A DNA stretch of 64,000 nt from Pseudomonadota bacterium (lineage in GTDB: Bacteria > Pseudomonadota > Alphaproteobacteria > Reyranellales > Reyranellaceae). The stretch is from NCBI GenBank assembly GCA_018240745.1, contig JAFEFF010000172.1, positions 1 to 64,000 of the forward strand, read 5' to 3'. Made by a program: the position numbers and the translations under genes. Of this stretch, positions 1-7,846 are shown piece by piece. A model generated the notes under the pieces. It was not told the origin of the DNA. It was given only the letters and a program-made list of their open reading frames with translations, and searched no databases. How positions within the stretch are numbered: the first letter of the stretch is position 1; each line of letters begins with the position of its first letter.

Positions 1-968
1 CGGTGCGCGATCAGGTCGCGCCAGTGCGCGCGCTCCGGCGTGGCGAGGGGGGCGGTGGCGATGCGGAAGTCGATCGCGTCGCCGGCGTTGGTGAGGATGT
101 ACAGCTCCTCGCCGCGATCCTCGGCACTGTAGCGCACGCCCTTCTCGCGCGGCTGGATCAGCCGAGGGGTGGCGTTGGGATCGGCGAGGTCGATCAGCCA
201 TTCCTCCGATGTCTCGTGATCGCCGCCCGAGACGGTGCAGAACCGGCCGCTCGCGCTGCGGCCGATATGCGTGAACCAGCCGGTGTCCTTCTCCTCGTGG
301 ACCAGCACGTCGTCGGACTGTGGTGTTCCGAGACGGTGGCGGAACACCTTGAGCGGCCGATGGTTCTCGTCGACCTCCACATAGTAGAAGAATGTCGAAT
401 CGCTTCCCCACACCACGCTGCCGCTGGTCTGCGTCAGCATGTCGGGAAGGTCCACGCCGGTGTCCCAGCGGCGCACCCGGATGGTGAAATACTCGGAGCC
501 GCGCAGGTCGGCGCTCCATGCCTCGAGCCGATGGTCGGGCGAATGCCGCCGGCCGCCGAACTTGAAATAGTCCGAGGTCTTGGCCAGCGCATCGCCGTCG
601 AGCACGGTCTGGAAGTCGCCGCCGCCCCGCGGCGTGCGGCCGACCAGCTCGTGCTGCCCGCCCTGGCGATACTGCCAGGTGTAGGCGAACGGCCCGTCGG
701 GCACCGGCACGCCCGAATCGTCCTCCTTGATGCGGCCGCGCATCTCGGCCACCAGCGTCTTCTGCAGCGCCTCGGTCGGCGCCAGTATCTCCTCGGCGTA
801 GCGGTTCTCGGCCTCGAGATAGGCGCGGATGTCGGGCTGCAGCAGCGACGGATCGCGCAGCACCTTCTGCCAGTTGGGATCCTTCAGCCAGGCATAGTCG
901 TCGGCGACGGTGAGGCCGTGCCGTGTGACCGGCGCCGGTCGCCGCTCGGCGACAGGCGGCTTGCTCAA
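1..968 (-). CDS. S9A prolyl oligopeptidase / oligopeptidase B-like protease, 3' end beyond window
   Basis: Cytosolic-type serine peptidase that would cleave short peptides after basic residues or proline. Only the first 322 residues are present. They cover the N-terminal lead (DDYAWLKDPNW near residue 23, a family hallmark) and the first blades of the beta-propeller (for example YFKFGGRRHSPDHRLEAW). The catalytic alpha/beta-hydrolase domain lies outside the window. I see no signal peptide. The likely start is a TTG overlapping the TGA of the aldolase gene upstream (TTGA), which suggests translational coupling; no in-frame ATG occurs before about residue 65. Family is secure; the start is inferred. 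Confidence 0.82.
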   Translation of the reverse strand, partial: MSKPPVAERRPAPVTRHGLTVADDYAWLKDPNWQKVLRDPSLLQPDIRAYLEAENRYAEEILAPTEALQKTLVAEMRGRIKEDDSGVPVPDGPFAYTWQYRQGGQHELVGRTPRGGGDFQTVLDGDALAKTSDYFKFGGRRHSPDHRLEAWSADLRGSEYFTIRVRRWDTGVDLPDMLTQTSGSVVWGSDSTFFYYVEVDENHRPLKVFRHRLGTPQSDDVLVHEEKDTGWFTHIGRSASGRFCTVSGGDHETSEEWLIDLADPNATPRLIQPREKGVRYSAEDRGEELYILTNAGDAIDFRIATAPLATPERAHWRDLIAH

Positions 969-1825
969 CTGTAGTTGCCCGCGACCCTGGCCGGCTTCGT
1001 CGCGGCTGCCTTGACCTTGCCGTCGACCATGCCGCGCATCTCCGCGCCCTTGGCGTCCCACCAGTCGGCGAGGATGCGAACGTCCCAGCCGATGCAGAAG
1101 TGCTGGACACCCATGTCGAGGTACTTCGCGGCCTGGCTCGGATCGCGCAGCTCGACGCGCGGGTTCTTGCCCATCCTCAGCGCCGTCTCGATCGTGTACT
1201 TCTCCGCCGCCAGCACCTCGGGATCGCTGTACTGCGCGGGCTTGCCGATGCTCATCGAGAAGTCCGATGCGCCGAACTGCACCATGTCGATGCCGGGCAC
1301 CGACAGGATCCGCTCGAGGTCGTCCACGCACGACTTCTTCTCGACCATGATCGCGATCACCACGTCGTTCAGCGCCTCGACATAGGCCGGCTGGCCGCCG
1401 TGCCGCACCACGCCGACGTCGCGCCGCATCCCGACACCAAGTCGCCCGCGGCCGCGCGCACCCGGCACGATCGTGGTCTCGGCGCGCACCGCATCGACCG
1501 CCAGCCTGGCGTCCTCGACCGAGCGGATGTCGGCGAACAGCATGCTCTGGAAGCCCGCGCCGATCGCGCGCATCGCCTGGTGGGTGTATTGCGTCTGCTC
1601 GATCTTGATCATGCCGCCGAGGCCCGCAACTTCGAAGGCGCGGCCGAGATTGTCGAGATCGTGCATGTCGAACGGCGCGTACTCGGCGGTGAACTCGACA
1701 TAGTCGTACTGGCCGGAATGGCCGATCAGCTCGACCAGGGTCGGCCAGCAGGAGAGGATGTGCGTGCCCACGGTGGGTTGGCCGGCGTTGAGACGTTCGC
1801 GAAGCAGGTTGCGGCGCATGGCCAT
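965..1825 (-). CDS. HpcH/HpaI aldolase/citrate lyase family protein
   Basis: 286-residue class II-type aldolase family protein (2-oxo acid aldol cleavage, metal-dependent). The start is an ATG at 1825 after a GGGGGAAC ribosome site; a second ATG follows two codons later. The metal-ligand pair typical of HpaI is visible: Glu162 (MVEKKS) and Asp178 (FGASDFS). Two other usual active-site residues are replaced: the catalytic His of the (D/E)EHGP motif is Tyr49 (AEYAPF), and the pyruvyl-binding Arg of VRVP is Lys74 (IKIEQ). The fold is therefore clear, but the standard reaction is doubtful. It sits directly upstream of, and overlaps, the S9A peptidase gene. Confidence 0.82.
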   Translation of the reverse strand: MAMRRNLLRERLNAGQPTVGTHILSCWPTLVELIGHSGQYDYVEFTAEYAPFDMHDLDNLGRAFEVAGLGGMIKIEQTQYTHQAMRAIGAGFQSMLFADIRSVEDARLAVDAVRAETTIVPGARGRGRLGVGMRRDVGVVRHGGQPAYVEALNDVVIAIMVEKKSCVDDLERILSVPGIDMVQFGASDFSMSIGKPAQYSDPEVLAAEKYTIETALRMGKNPRVELRDPSQAAKYLDMGVQHFCIGWDVRILADWWDAKGAEMRGMVDGKVKAAATKPARVAGNYS

Positions 1826-1885
1826 GGCAGTTCCCCCATCGATCAGGTTCGGTCTAGTGTCGCATTTTGAGAGAGGGGAGTTCCA

Positions 1886-2854
1886 ATGTTTCCGGCGAAG
1901 GACGCGCTGACCATCTGCTTTGCGCACGCGGCATATCAAATGCGGGCCCGCTTCGAAGCGCGCAAAACCGGCATCCGGAACTTCGAGGTGCGCGCTTACG
2001 ATGACCTTCAGAAGCGGATCGGCGAGGCCGATGTCGTGGTGGTCTCGGGCATGTGGAAGAACGACCTGATCCCTTCGGCGAGCAAGCTGAAGTTCATCCA
2101 GTCGATCAGTTCCGGCATGGACCAGTATTCCAAGGACCAGCTTGCGGCGAAGAACGTGAGGCTGGCCAGCGCCGCCGGCGTGAACGCGCGCGCCGTGGCC
2201 GAACATGCGATCGCCTTGATCCTCGCCGTCGCGCGGCGGCTGCCCGAAGCGCGCGATAACCAGCACAAGAAATTCTGGCGCGGCATGATCGGCGACCTGA
2301 CACAGCGCGAGGACGAGCTCGGGGCCAAGACCATGCTGGTGGTCGGCATGGGCCGCATCGGCAGCCGTCTCGCCATGCTCGGCAGGGCGTTCGGCATGAA
2401 GGTGATCGGCATCCGCCAGGATCCCGCCAAGGGCACGAACGGTGCGGATTCGATCCATGCCATGGCCGATCTCGCGAAGCTGGTGCCGCAAGCGGACATC
2501 GTGGCTCTCACTTGCGCGCTCACGCCCGAGACCACCGGTCTGATGAATGCGGCGGCCTTCGCGGCGATGAAGCCGTCGGCGATATTCGTCAATGTGGCGC
2601 GCGGCAAGGTCGCCGACGAGGCGGCGCTGATTGCGACGATGAGGGCGGGAAAGATCGCGGCGGCGGCGCTCGATGTCACCGCGGAGGAGCCGCTGCCCGA
2701 GGCATCGCCGCTCTGGACGATGCCCAACGTGTTCATCACGCCGCACACTGCGGGAGAGACCCGGGCCTACGAAGACAATGTGCTGGACATCCTGATGGAG
2801 AACCTGGAGCGCCTTTGGACAGGCGGCCAGGTTCTCCGCAATCAGGTCTTGTAG
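1886..2854 (+). CDS. D-2-hydroxyacid dehydrogenase (NAD-dependent)
   Basis: 322-residue 2-hydroxyacid dehydrogenase, reducing a 2-oxo acid or hydroxypyruvate/glyoxylate with NAD(P)H in the cytosol. The Rossmann glycine motif GMGRIGSR lies near residue 154. The catalytic Arg (NVARGK), Glu (TAEEPLP) and His (TPHTAGE) appear in the expected order and spacing. The ATG at 1886 follows GAGAGGGGAG. It is divergent from the aldolase (60-bp gap) and ends 7 bp from the convergent FecR gene. The substrate cannot be assigned from sequence; a glyoxylate/hydroxypyruvate reductase role is typical of the family. Confidence 0.9.
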   Translation: MFPAKDALTICFAHAAYQMRARFEARKTGIRNFEVRAYDDLQKRIGEADVVVVSGMWKNDLIPSASKLKFIQSISSGMDQYSKDQLAAKNVRLASAAGVNARAVAEHAIALILAVARRLPEARDNQHKKFWRGMIGDLTQREDELGAKTMLVVGMGRIGSRLAMLGRAFGMKVIGIRQDPAKGTNGADSIHAMADLAKLVPQADIVALTCALTPETTGLMNAAAFAAMKPSAIFVNVARGKVADEAALIATMRAGKIAAAALDVTAEEPLPEASPLWTMPNVFITPHTAGETRAYEDNVLDILMENLERLWTGGQVLRNQVL

Positions 2855-2861
2855 CGGCGGG

Positions 2862-5180
2862 CTACTTCTCGCCCGGCTTCTTCTGCTGCTGCTGCGGCTG
2901 CTGCGACTGAGGCGCCGGATGCGGCTGCTGAGCCTGCTGCGGCGCCGGGTGAGGCGCCTGCGGCGGCGGCGCAGAGGGATGCGGCGCAGGCGGCGGAGCC
3001 GGATGCGGCGCCTGCGCCTGCGGAGCCGGATGCGGCATCTGCGGTGGCGGTGCCGGAGCGTGGGCCTGCGGCGGCGGCGCCTGATGCTGCGGCGGCGGTG
3101 CCGGCGCATGGGCCTGCGGCTGGGGCGCCGGATGCGGCGGCTCGGCCGGATGCTGTGGCGCCACGTTCGCCTGCGGGTGCGGAGGCTCCGGTTGATGTGG
3201 GGGCTGGACCGCGTGGTTCGCCTGCGGATGGGGCGGCTCGGGCTGGTGGGGCGCCGGGACCGCGTGGTTCACCTGCGGCGGCTGCGGTGGGTGCTGCTGG
3301 TTGGGCCGTGGCGGTTCGCCGGGATGGGCTGGCGGGACGGCCTGGTTGGCTTGCGGATGCGGCGTCTCGCCCGGCTGCAGCGGCTGGCCGGGATGCTGAG
3401 GCTGAACTTGATGGGCCTGGGGGGGCCCACTCGGCCGCGGCGGCTCGCCGGGACGATGCTCGGGCTGGACCGCTTGGTTGGCTTGCGGCGGCTGACCCGG
3501 ATGCTGCTCGTTGGGCCGCGGCGGCTCACCGGGACGGTTGGGCGCTGGCACCTGCGGCGTCGCTGCGGCGTTGGGATGCGGCTGGTTCGGCGCCGCCGCA
3601 TTGCCGCCATGCGGCGCGAGCTGCGGCAGGTTGGGCTTGGCCCCCTGGGTTGGCGCGCTCGGCTGCGTCGAGGTGATGCGCGGTCCGGGCACATGGTGCT
3701 GCTCGGCCGGGTTGGGTGCGGGCCGCGCAATCGTCTCCATGGCGGCGAAGCGCGTCTTCGCCACCGCCGGCTGACCCGGCTGCTGGCCCGGATGATTGAC
3801 GGGCTGAGCCTGCGGTGGCGGCTGGCCGGGCTTGGCGGCCTGCGCTGCCAGCGCCATCGTCGGGGCGGGTGGGGCGGAGACAGCGGCCACCGGCGCAGCG
3901 GCGATCTTGTCGGCCGCGACGTGCAGGCGGGCCTGCTGGACCGGTCGCGAGCGGGAGAAGTCGTCGGCCGAGACCACTGTCGCGAAGCGGCGATTGGCGA
4001 GTTGCTCGTTGTGCTGGTCAGCGCGCAGCGCCTCGTGATGCTCGGCGCGCTGCCAGCGGTCGTTCAGCGCCGCCTCGGGCACGCGCGCATTGGCGTTGAT
4101 GCGTTGATAGTAGTGGCGGTCGGCCGTGTAGGGCGGCACATAGGCCTCACGTGGCCCCAGCGGGAACCAGCCGACCGGCCGGCGATTCTGCGCACCGATC
4201 GCGGCACCGAGCTCGGTGCCGCCGACGAAGGCGACCAGCGCCGGTGCGTAGACGGCGTGCTCGCGGCGCTCCGGCGGCACCCAGAACCAGCGATTGTCGC
4301 GATGCGCCCACCGGCCGTAGTGGTACGGCGCGAAGCCCCACGGCGCGGAATCGACCCAAGTCCAGCCATACGGGTCGACATAGGACCAGTAACCGGTGCT
4401 GTAGGGCGTCCAGTCGGCCGCGACGGCCTGCGGCACCCAGACTTCACCGTAATCGGGGTCGTTGGTCCATGTGCCGTAGGCCGCGAGATCCTCGTAGCCC
4501 GTCACGTCAGCGCCGAGATACTGGACCGGTGCGTAGTTGATCCGTTGGTCGCGCTGCGCCCAGTAGGTCGGCAGGGGCGGCGGCGCCGTCTCGACCTTGC
4601 GAATCTGGATCGAATCGCCGTCACCGGTCACTTGGGCCTCTTCGCCGCTGTGCAGCGCAACGGTCTGGCCATTGGGCGCCTGGAAATCGGCGGCACCAGA
4701 TCGTACGCCCATCACGGTCGGGTCGGCGGTCGTGCCGGCATGGACGTAGTAGTCGCCCTGGTCCTTGAGCGCCGCGATGCCGCGCGGGGTGACGATCTGG
4801 TAGGGCTGATTGGTGTCGAGCGCGAAGGTCTTGATGTCGAGCCGGCCCTGGTCGAGTTGCAGGCGGGTCTGGCTGTCGTCGAGTGCGGCCACGTCGAGCT
4901 GCGTGTCGCCGTCCATGCGCACCCGGGTGCCCGAGATGGAGAGCTCGTCATGGCCGTTGGGCTCGGTCCACACCGAATCGCCGGTGGTGAGCGGTGTGTT
5001 CACCGCGGCCGGCGACCAGGCATCGGCCTGGGCGTCGTGATAGGAGACGGTTCCCTGGAGATAGGAGAGACGGCCCACCCGGGCCGGGGGATCGCCGGAC
5101 GGCCCTGTCTGGGCGAAGGCCGCACCGCTGAACGCCAAAGTTCCGGCGACCAAAATGGTGACCGAACGACGCACGACCAT
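2862..5180 (-). CDS. Secreted FecR-domain / DUF6600 protein with very long Pro/Gln/His-rich tail
   Basis: 772 residues from an ATG at 5180 preceded by AGGAGTCC. Residues 1-23 are a signal peptide ending AFA-Q. A FecR-type beta domain spans about 40-195. Then comes the aromatic DUF6600 region (about 205-340), with repeated Y/W-G-x-W motifs such as YGWTWVDSAPWGFAPYHYG. From about residue 470 to the end the chain is almost only P, Q, H, A, N and G in loose repeats (PGEPPRPN, QPEPPHPQAN), ending in KKPGEK. It is probably exported and wall-spanning or matrix-like. FecR here is probably a periplasmic fold and not an anti-sigma factor, since no sigma-factor gene is adjacent. Function unknown. Confidence 0.85.
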   Translation of the reverse strand: MVVRRSVTILVAGTLAFSGAAFAQTGPSGDPPARVGRLSYLQGTVSYHDAQADAWSPAAVNTPLTTGDSVWTEPNGHDELSISGTRVRMDGDTQLDVAALDDSQTRLQLDQGRLDIKTFALDTNQPYQIVTPRGIAALKDQGDYYVHAGTTADPTVMGVRSGAADFQAPNGQTVALHSGEEAQVTGDGDSIQIRKVETAPPPLPTYWAQRDQRINYAPVQYLGADVTGYEDLAAYGTWTNDPDYGEVWVPQAVAADWTPYSTGYWSYVDPYGWTWVDSAPWGFAPYHYGRWAHRDNRWFWVPPERREHAVYAPALVAFVGGTELGAAIGAQNRRPVGWFPLGPREAYVPPYTADRHYYQRINANARVPEAALNDRWQRAEHHEALRADQHNEQLANRRFATVVSADDFSRSRPVQQARLHVAADKIAAAPVAAVSAPPAPTMALAAQAAKPGQPPPQAQPVNHPGQQPGQPAVAKTRFAAMETIARPAPNPAEQHHVPGPRITSTQPSAPTQGAKPNLPQLAPHGGNAAAPNQPHPNAAATPQVPAPNRPGEPPRPNEQHPGQPPQANQAVQPEHRPGEPPRPSGPPQAHQVQPQHPGQPLQPGETPHPQANQAVPPAHPGEPPRPNQQHPPQPPQVNHAVPAPHQPEPPHPQANHAVQPPHQPEPPHPQANVAPQHPAEPPHPAPQPQAHAPAPPPQHQAPPPQAHAPAPPPQMPHPAPQAQAPHPAPPPAPHPSAPPPQAPHPAPQQAQQPHPAPQSQQPQQQQKKPGEK

Positions 5181-5256
5181 GGACGGACTCCTGCTATCTT
5201 CCGAAGCTGAGGACAACGCCACACGGTTGTGGCGAGTTCCGGAACGGGAGGCGCGA

Positions 5257-5838
5257 ATGAGCGTTGCAGACCCAAATCGCACGATTCTCACGGGCGAGAA
5301 TCCTTTCATCAGGCTGAGCAGCAAGGACGGCGATCCCAATTCGACCGACGCCAGCTTCTGGCGGATCGTCCATTGCCCGAGGGGCCCCGGGCACGTGCTC
5401 TATCTCAAGAGCGAGCTGACCGACGGCCGCTGGCGCATCTATTCCGACAACATCGCGATGGCGCGCTGGTTGCAGCAGACCGTGCAGGGCATGCTCAATG
5501 CCGAGTTGAAGGATCTGACGATTCCCGTCACCGATGCTTCGTTCAGCAAGTCCGGTGACCCGAGATACTTCTGGACCGAACATGTTTCCGCCACGGACTG
5601 CGAGGTCGCGCTCACCTGGTACGACATCGGTGAACCGCTTCTCATTCACACCCAGCCGAACCAGGCTCCCAACCCTCGTCCTTACGGCGTCTGCACGCTG
5701 CTCATCCCCGCGCTCGGCACCCGCCTGACCGTCGACGGCAAGCAGGCCAAGGGCCAGGCGTGGAAGCGCGAGCGCGAGGGCCAGCCCTTCAGCACCTGCG
5801 CCCTCGCCTTTTCGGAAAGTTGGACCGAACCGCGGTAA
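5257..5838 (+). CDS. Conserved hypothetical protein, 193 aa
   Basis: I do not recognise the family. The ATG at 5257 follows GGAACGGGAGG; the frame is open further upstream, but without a better start. The chain is soluble-looking, without a signal peptide or membrane segment. Visible blocks are FWRIVHCPRGPGHVLYLKSE near residue 30 and TWYDIGEPLLIH near residue 125, suggesting a beta-rich fold. It is divergent from the FecR gene (76-bp gap) and convergent with the LLM oxidoreductase across a palindromic spacer. Codon usage matches its neighbours, so it is probably a real gene. Confidence 0.7.
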   Translation: MSVADPNRTILTGENPFIRLSSKDGDPNSTDASFWRIVHCPRGPGHVLYLKSELTDGRWRIYSDNIAMARWLQQTVQGMLNAELKDLTIPVTDASFSKSGDPRYFWTEHVSATDCEVALTWYDIGEPLLIHTQPNQAPNPRPYGVCTLLIPALGTRLTVDGKQAKGQAWKREREGQPFSTCALAFSESWTEPR

Positions 5839-5851
5839 TTGAGTGGCAAAC

Positions 5852-5900
5852 CCTCCCCATTCAGATGGGGCCATTCAGATGGGCCATTCGGATGGGGAGG
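5852..5900. repeat. Tandem CCATTC-GATGGG units inside a CCTCCCC/GGGGAGG palindrome
   Basis: Three head-to-tail copies of a 13-14 bp unit, CCATTC(A/G)GATGGG(G), lie at 5857-5870, 5871-5883 and 5884-5897. They are bracketed by inverted arms CCTCCCC (5852-5858) and GGGGAGG (5894-5900). Each unit is itself partly palindromic. The element fills the gap between two convergent genes and may act as a bidirectional terminator, or be a member of a dispersed repeat family. Confidence 0.7.
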
Positions 5901-5904
5901 AATT

Positions 5905-6897
5905 TTAGAAGGCCTTCGCGAGCTCGGTGTAGCTCTGGCGGCGGACGGCTTCGTCGTAGGTCCAGGTGACGACGGCCATCTCGTCGACACCGACTCGCTC
6001 CTTGAGCTCGACGATCCGGGCCATCACCTCGGGCCCGGTGCCGACGAACGTGTCGCGGCGGATTTTGGCGATCCGCTCCTGGTCGGCCGAGGCCAGCAGC
6101 TTGGCGGCGTCCTCGGGCGCGGCGAGGGGCCCGAGAATGCCGCGGTCGCGGTTGATGCGGGAGAGCACGCGCGAGGTGAGATGGTGCTGCGCTTGCTCCA
6201 TGGTCGGCGCGGCGAGGGCCCAGACGCACAGGCCGCAATGCGGCGTCGGATGGCGCGCGCTGGGACGATAGGTGCGCTTGTAGAGATCGATCGCCCGCTC
6301 GCCGCCTTTGCCGTCGCTGAAGAACCAGGCGTAGCAGTAGGGCAGGCCGAACAGCGCCGCGACCTGGGCGCCGTAGTCGGAGCTGCCGAGGATCCAGATC
6401 TCGGGTGCCGTCGGGCCGCTCGGATAGGCCTTCACCTTGGCGAAGGGATGGCCCTGGACGAGCGGCTCATCGTGTACCCAGGCCATCAGGTCGCGAATAT
6501 CGGACGGGAAGTGCTCGGGCCGTTCGTTGGCCAGCGGGTTGAGGGCATAGGCAGTGAGGCCGTCGGACCCCGGCGCGCGGCCCAGCCCCATGTCGATGCG
6601 GCCGGGCGCGAGCGCGTCGAGCACGCGGAACACCTCGGCGACTTTGAAAGCGGAGTAGTGCGGCAGCATGATGCCGGCGCTGCCGATGCGGATGCGCTGG
6701 GTGGTGGCGGCGATCGCTGCCATGATGATTTCGGGCGCGGTGCCCACGATCGTGGGGTGGTTGTGATGCTCCGACACCCAGAAGCGTTCGTACCCCAGGG
6801 TCTCGCAGTGCCTGGCGAGCGCTACGGTGTTGCGGATCGATTGTTCGTGGGGTCGGCCGGCGATGGCCACGGACTGGTCGAGGACGGAAAGACGCAT
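5905..6897 (-). CDS. LLM-class flavin-dependent oxidoreductase
   Basis: 330-residue bacterial-luciferase-like monooxygenase using reduced FMN/F420. The start is the ATG at 6897 giving MRLSVLDQS, the standard opening of this subfamily; an open frame extends 60 bp upstream but is not needed. Landmarks are the FWVSEHHN motif near residue 43, GSAGIMLPHYSAFKVAE near 75, the glycine-rich GLGRAPGSDG near 107 and the GSSDYGAQVAA block. It belongs to the subgroup often annotated as alkanal monooxygenase-like (YhbW/LuxA-like); the substrate is unknown. It is divergent from the VOC gene, with starts 58 bp apart. Confidence 0.9.
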   Translation of the reverse strand: MRLSVLDQSVAIAGRPHEQSIRNTVALARHCETLGYERFWVSEHHNHPTIVGTAPEIIMAAIAATTQRIRIGSAGIMLPHYSAFKVAEVFRVLDALAPGRIDMGLGRAPGSDGLTAYALNPLANERPEHFPSDIRDLMAWVHDEPLVQGHPFAKVKAYPSGPTAPEIWILGSSDYGAQVAALFGLPYCYAWFFSDGKGGERAIDLYKRTYRPSARHPTPHCGLCVWALAAPTMEQAQHHLTSRVLSRINRDRGILGPLAAPEDAAKLLASADQERIAKIRRDTFVGTGPEVMARIVELKERVGVDEMAVVTWTYDEAVRRQSYTELAKAF

Positions 6898-6955
6898 CGC
6901 TGGCAACTTAGGCAGTCGGCGCCGGTTGTCCAACTGGCAGCGAGAGGAGGAAGCC

Positions 6956-7390
6956 ATGCCCGTTTCGAAGGTCGTCGGGATCGACCATATCTCGATCAGG
7001 GTCCGGGATTACGAGAAGTCCAAGGCCTTCTACTCGAAGCTTTTCACCTTCCTGGGCTTCGAGGTCTCCGAGGACTACGGCAGCACGATCGGCTGGACCA
7101 ATGGCAAGACCCGCTACTGGATCGCCGAGGCCGAGGGCCGCAAGCAGTACAAGATCGGCGATGTCGGCCTGCACCACTACGCCTTCCAGCTGCGCAATCG
7201 AAAGGACGTCGACGCGCTGCAGGCCTTCCTCGAGAAGGAGAAGGTGAAGATCGTCGACCCGGCCGACGAGTATTATGAGGATTACTACGCCGTGTTCTTC
7301 CTCGATCCCGACGGCATCAAGCTCGAGGGCATGAAGTATGGCGAGTTGACCGCAAGGAAGAAGGCAAAGACCCGCAAATCAAGGGGTTAG
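6956..7390 (+). CDS. VOC (glyoxalase/bleomycin resistance/dioxygenase) family protein
   Basis: 144 residues with the vicinal-oxygen-chelate fold: GIDHISIRVRDYEKSKAFY at the N-terminus (metal His) and FFLDPDGIKLEGM near residue 120 (metal Glu), as in one babbab module pair. The ATG at 6956 follows a strong GAGAGGAGG site. The C-terminus is Lys/Arg-rich (ARKKAKTRKSRG). It probably binds a divalent metal; whether it is a lyase, dioxygenase or binding protein cannot be told. Confidence 0.88.
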   Translation: MPVSKVVGIDHISIRVRDYEKSKAFYSKLFTFLGFEVSEDYGSTIGWTNGKTRYWIAEAEGRKQYKIGDVGLHHYAFQLRNRKDVDALQAFLEKEKVKIVDPADEYYEDYYAVFFLDPDGIKLEGMKYGELTARKKAKTRKSRG

Positions 7391-7391
7391 A

Positions 7392-7505
7392 CCCGACGGG
7401 CTGGTCTGGCCGGCCGACAGCAAGTACGTCATCTCGCCTGAGCAGGTGCAGGCGGCCATCGCACCGCAGCCGCTGTGCACGCAGCGGCCGGACGGTGGCG
7501 GCTGA
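7392..7505 (+). pseudogene. Possible coding remnant (37 codons) after the VOC gene
   Basis: Immediately after the VOC stop, a frame without its own start reads PDGLVWPADSKYVISPEQVQ and onwards to a TGA at 7503-7505. The composition looks protein-like, unlike a GC-shadow frame, and would fit the C-terminal tail of a lost gene. I cannot name the family. The following bases to about 7640 show nothing further that I recognise. Confidence 0.25.
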
Positions 7506-7645
7506 AGAGGCGCTGTTTCTGGCGCGGGCCAGGCGGCTTCTTCCGACGCATTGATGTCGGCGGCGATCCAGCGCCGAAATCTTGTGGGGTGCGCGCACGA
7601 TCCGCGCTAGGGTTCGGTCGGGGATGGGCTGCGAGCGGGAGAGGC

Positions 7646-7836
7646 ATGAAGCGGCGGCTTCTTATTTGTGCGGCGCTCGCACCGTCGGCCGCGTTGCGAC
7701 CGACATCGGGCCCGCCGACTTGCCGGTCGAAGCGCCGCCGCGCATCCTGCTTGCCGTCGACATGAAGACCGCCGCCGCATTGGGAGCGACGATTCCCCAG
7801 GTCGTCCGGCTGCGCGCCGACCGGATGATCGAATGA
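7646..7836 (+). pseudogene. Internally deleted, frameshifted COG2984-type ABC substrate-binding protein remnant
   Basis: An ATG at 7646 (MKRRLLICAALAPSAA, a secretion signal) is followed within 20 codons by a frame change into the exact C-terminal end of a COG2984 periplasmic binding protein. That end reads LPVEAPPRILLAVDMKTAAA and then LGATIPQVVRLRADRMIE. It aligns without gaps over 38 residues to the C-terminus of the intact gene at 12712-13689 (LPVVQPTRFETVINLGTART and LGLDVPPNLLALADDTVE). About 250 central residues are missing. It sits 10 bp upstream of the kinase GTG, so the kinase operon once probably had binding proteins on both sides. Confidence 0.72.
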
Positions 7837-7846
7837 GGAGCGAGCG

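Noticed and set aside
1826..3109. N-terminal extension of the aldolase frame
   Set aside because: The extra 428 codons are Arg-rich read-through of the hydroxyacid dehydrogenase and the FecR tail; similarity to the family begins at the ATG at 1825.
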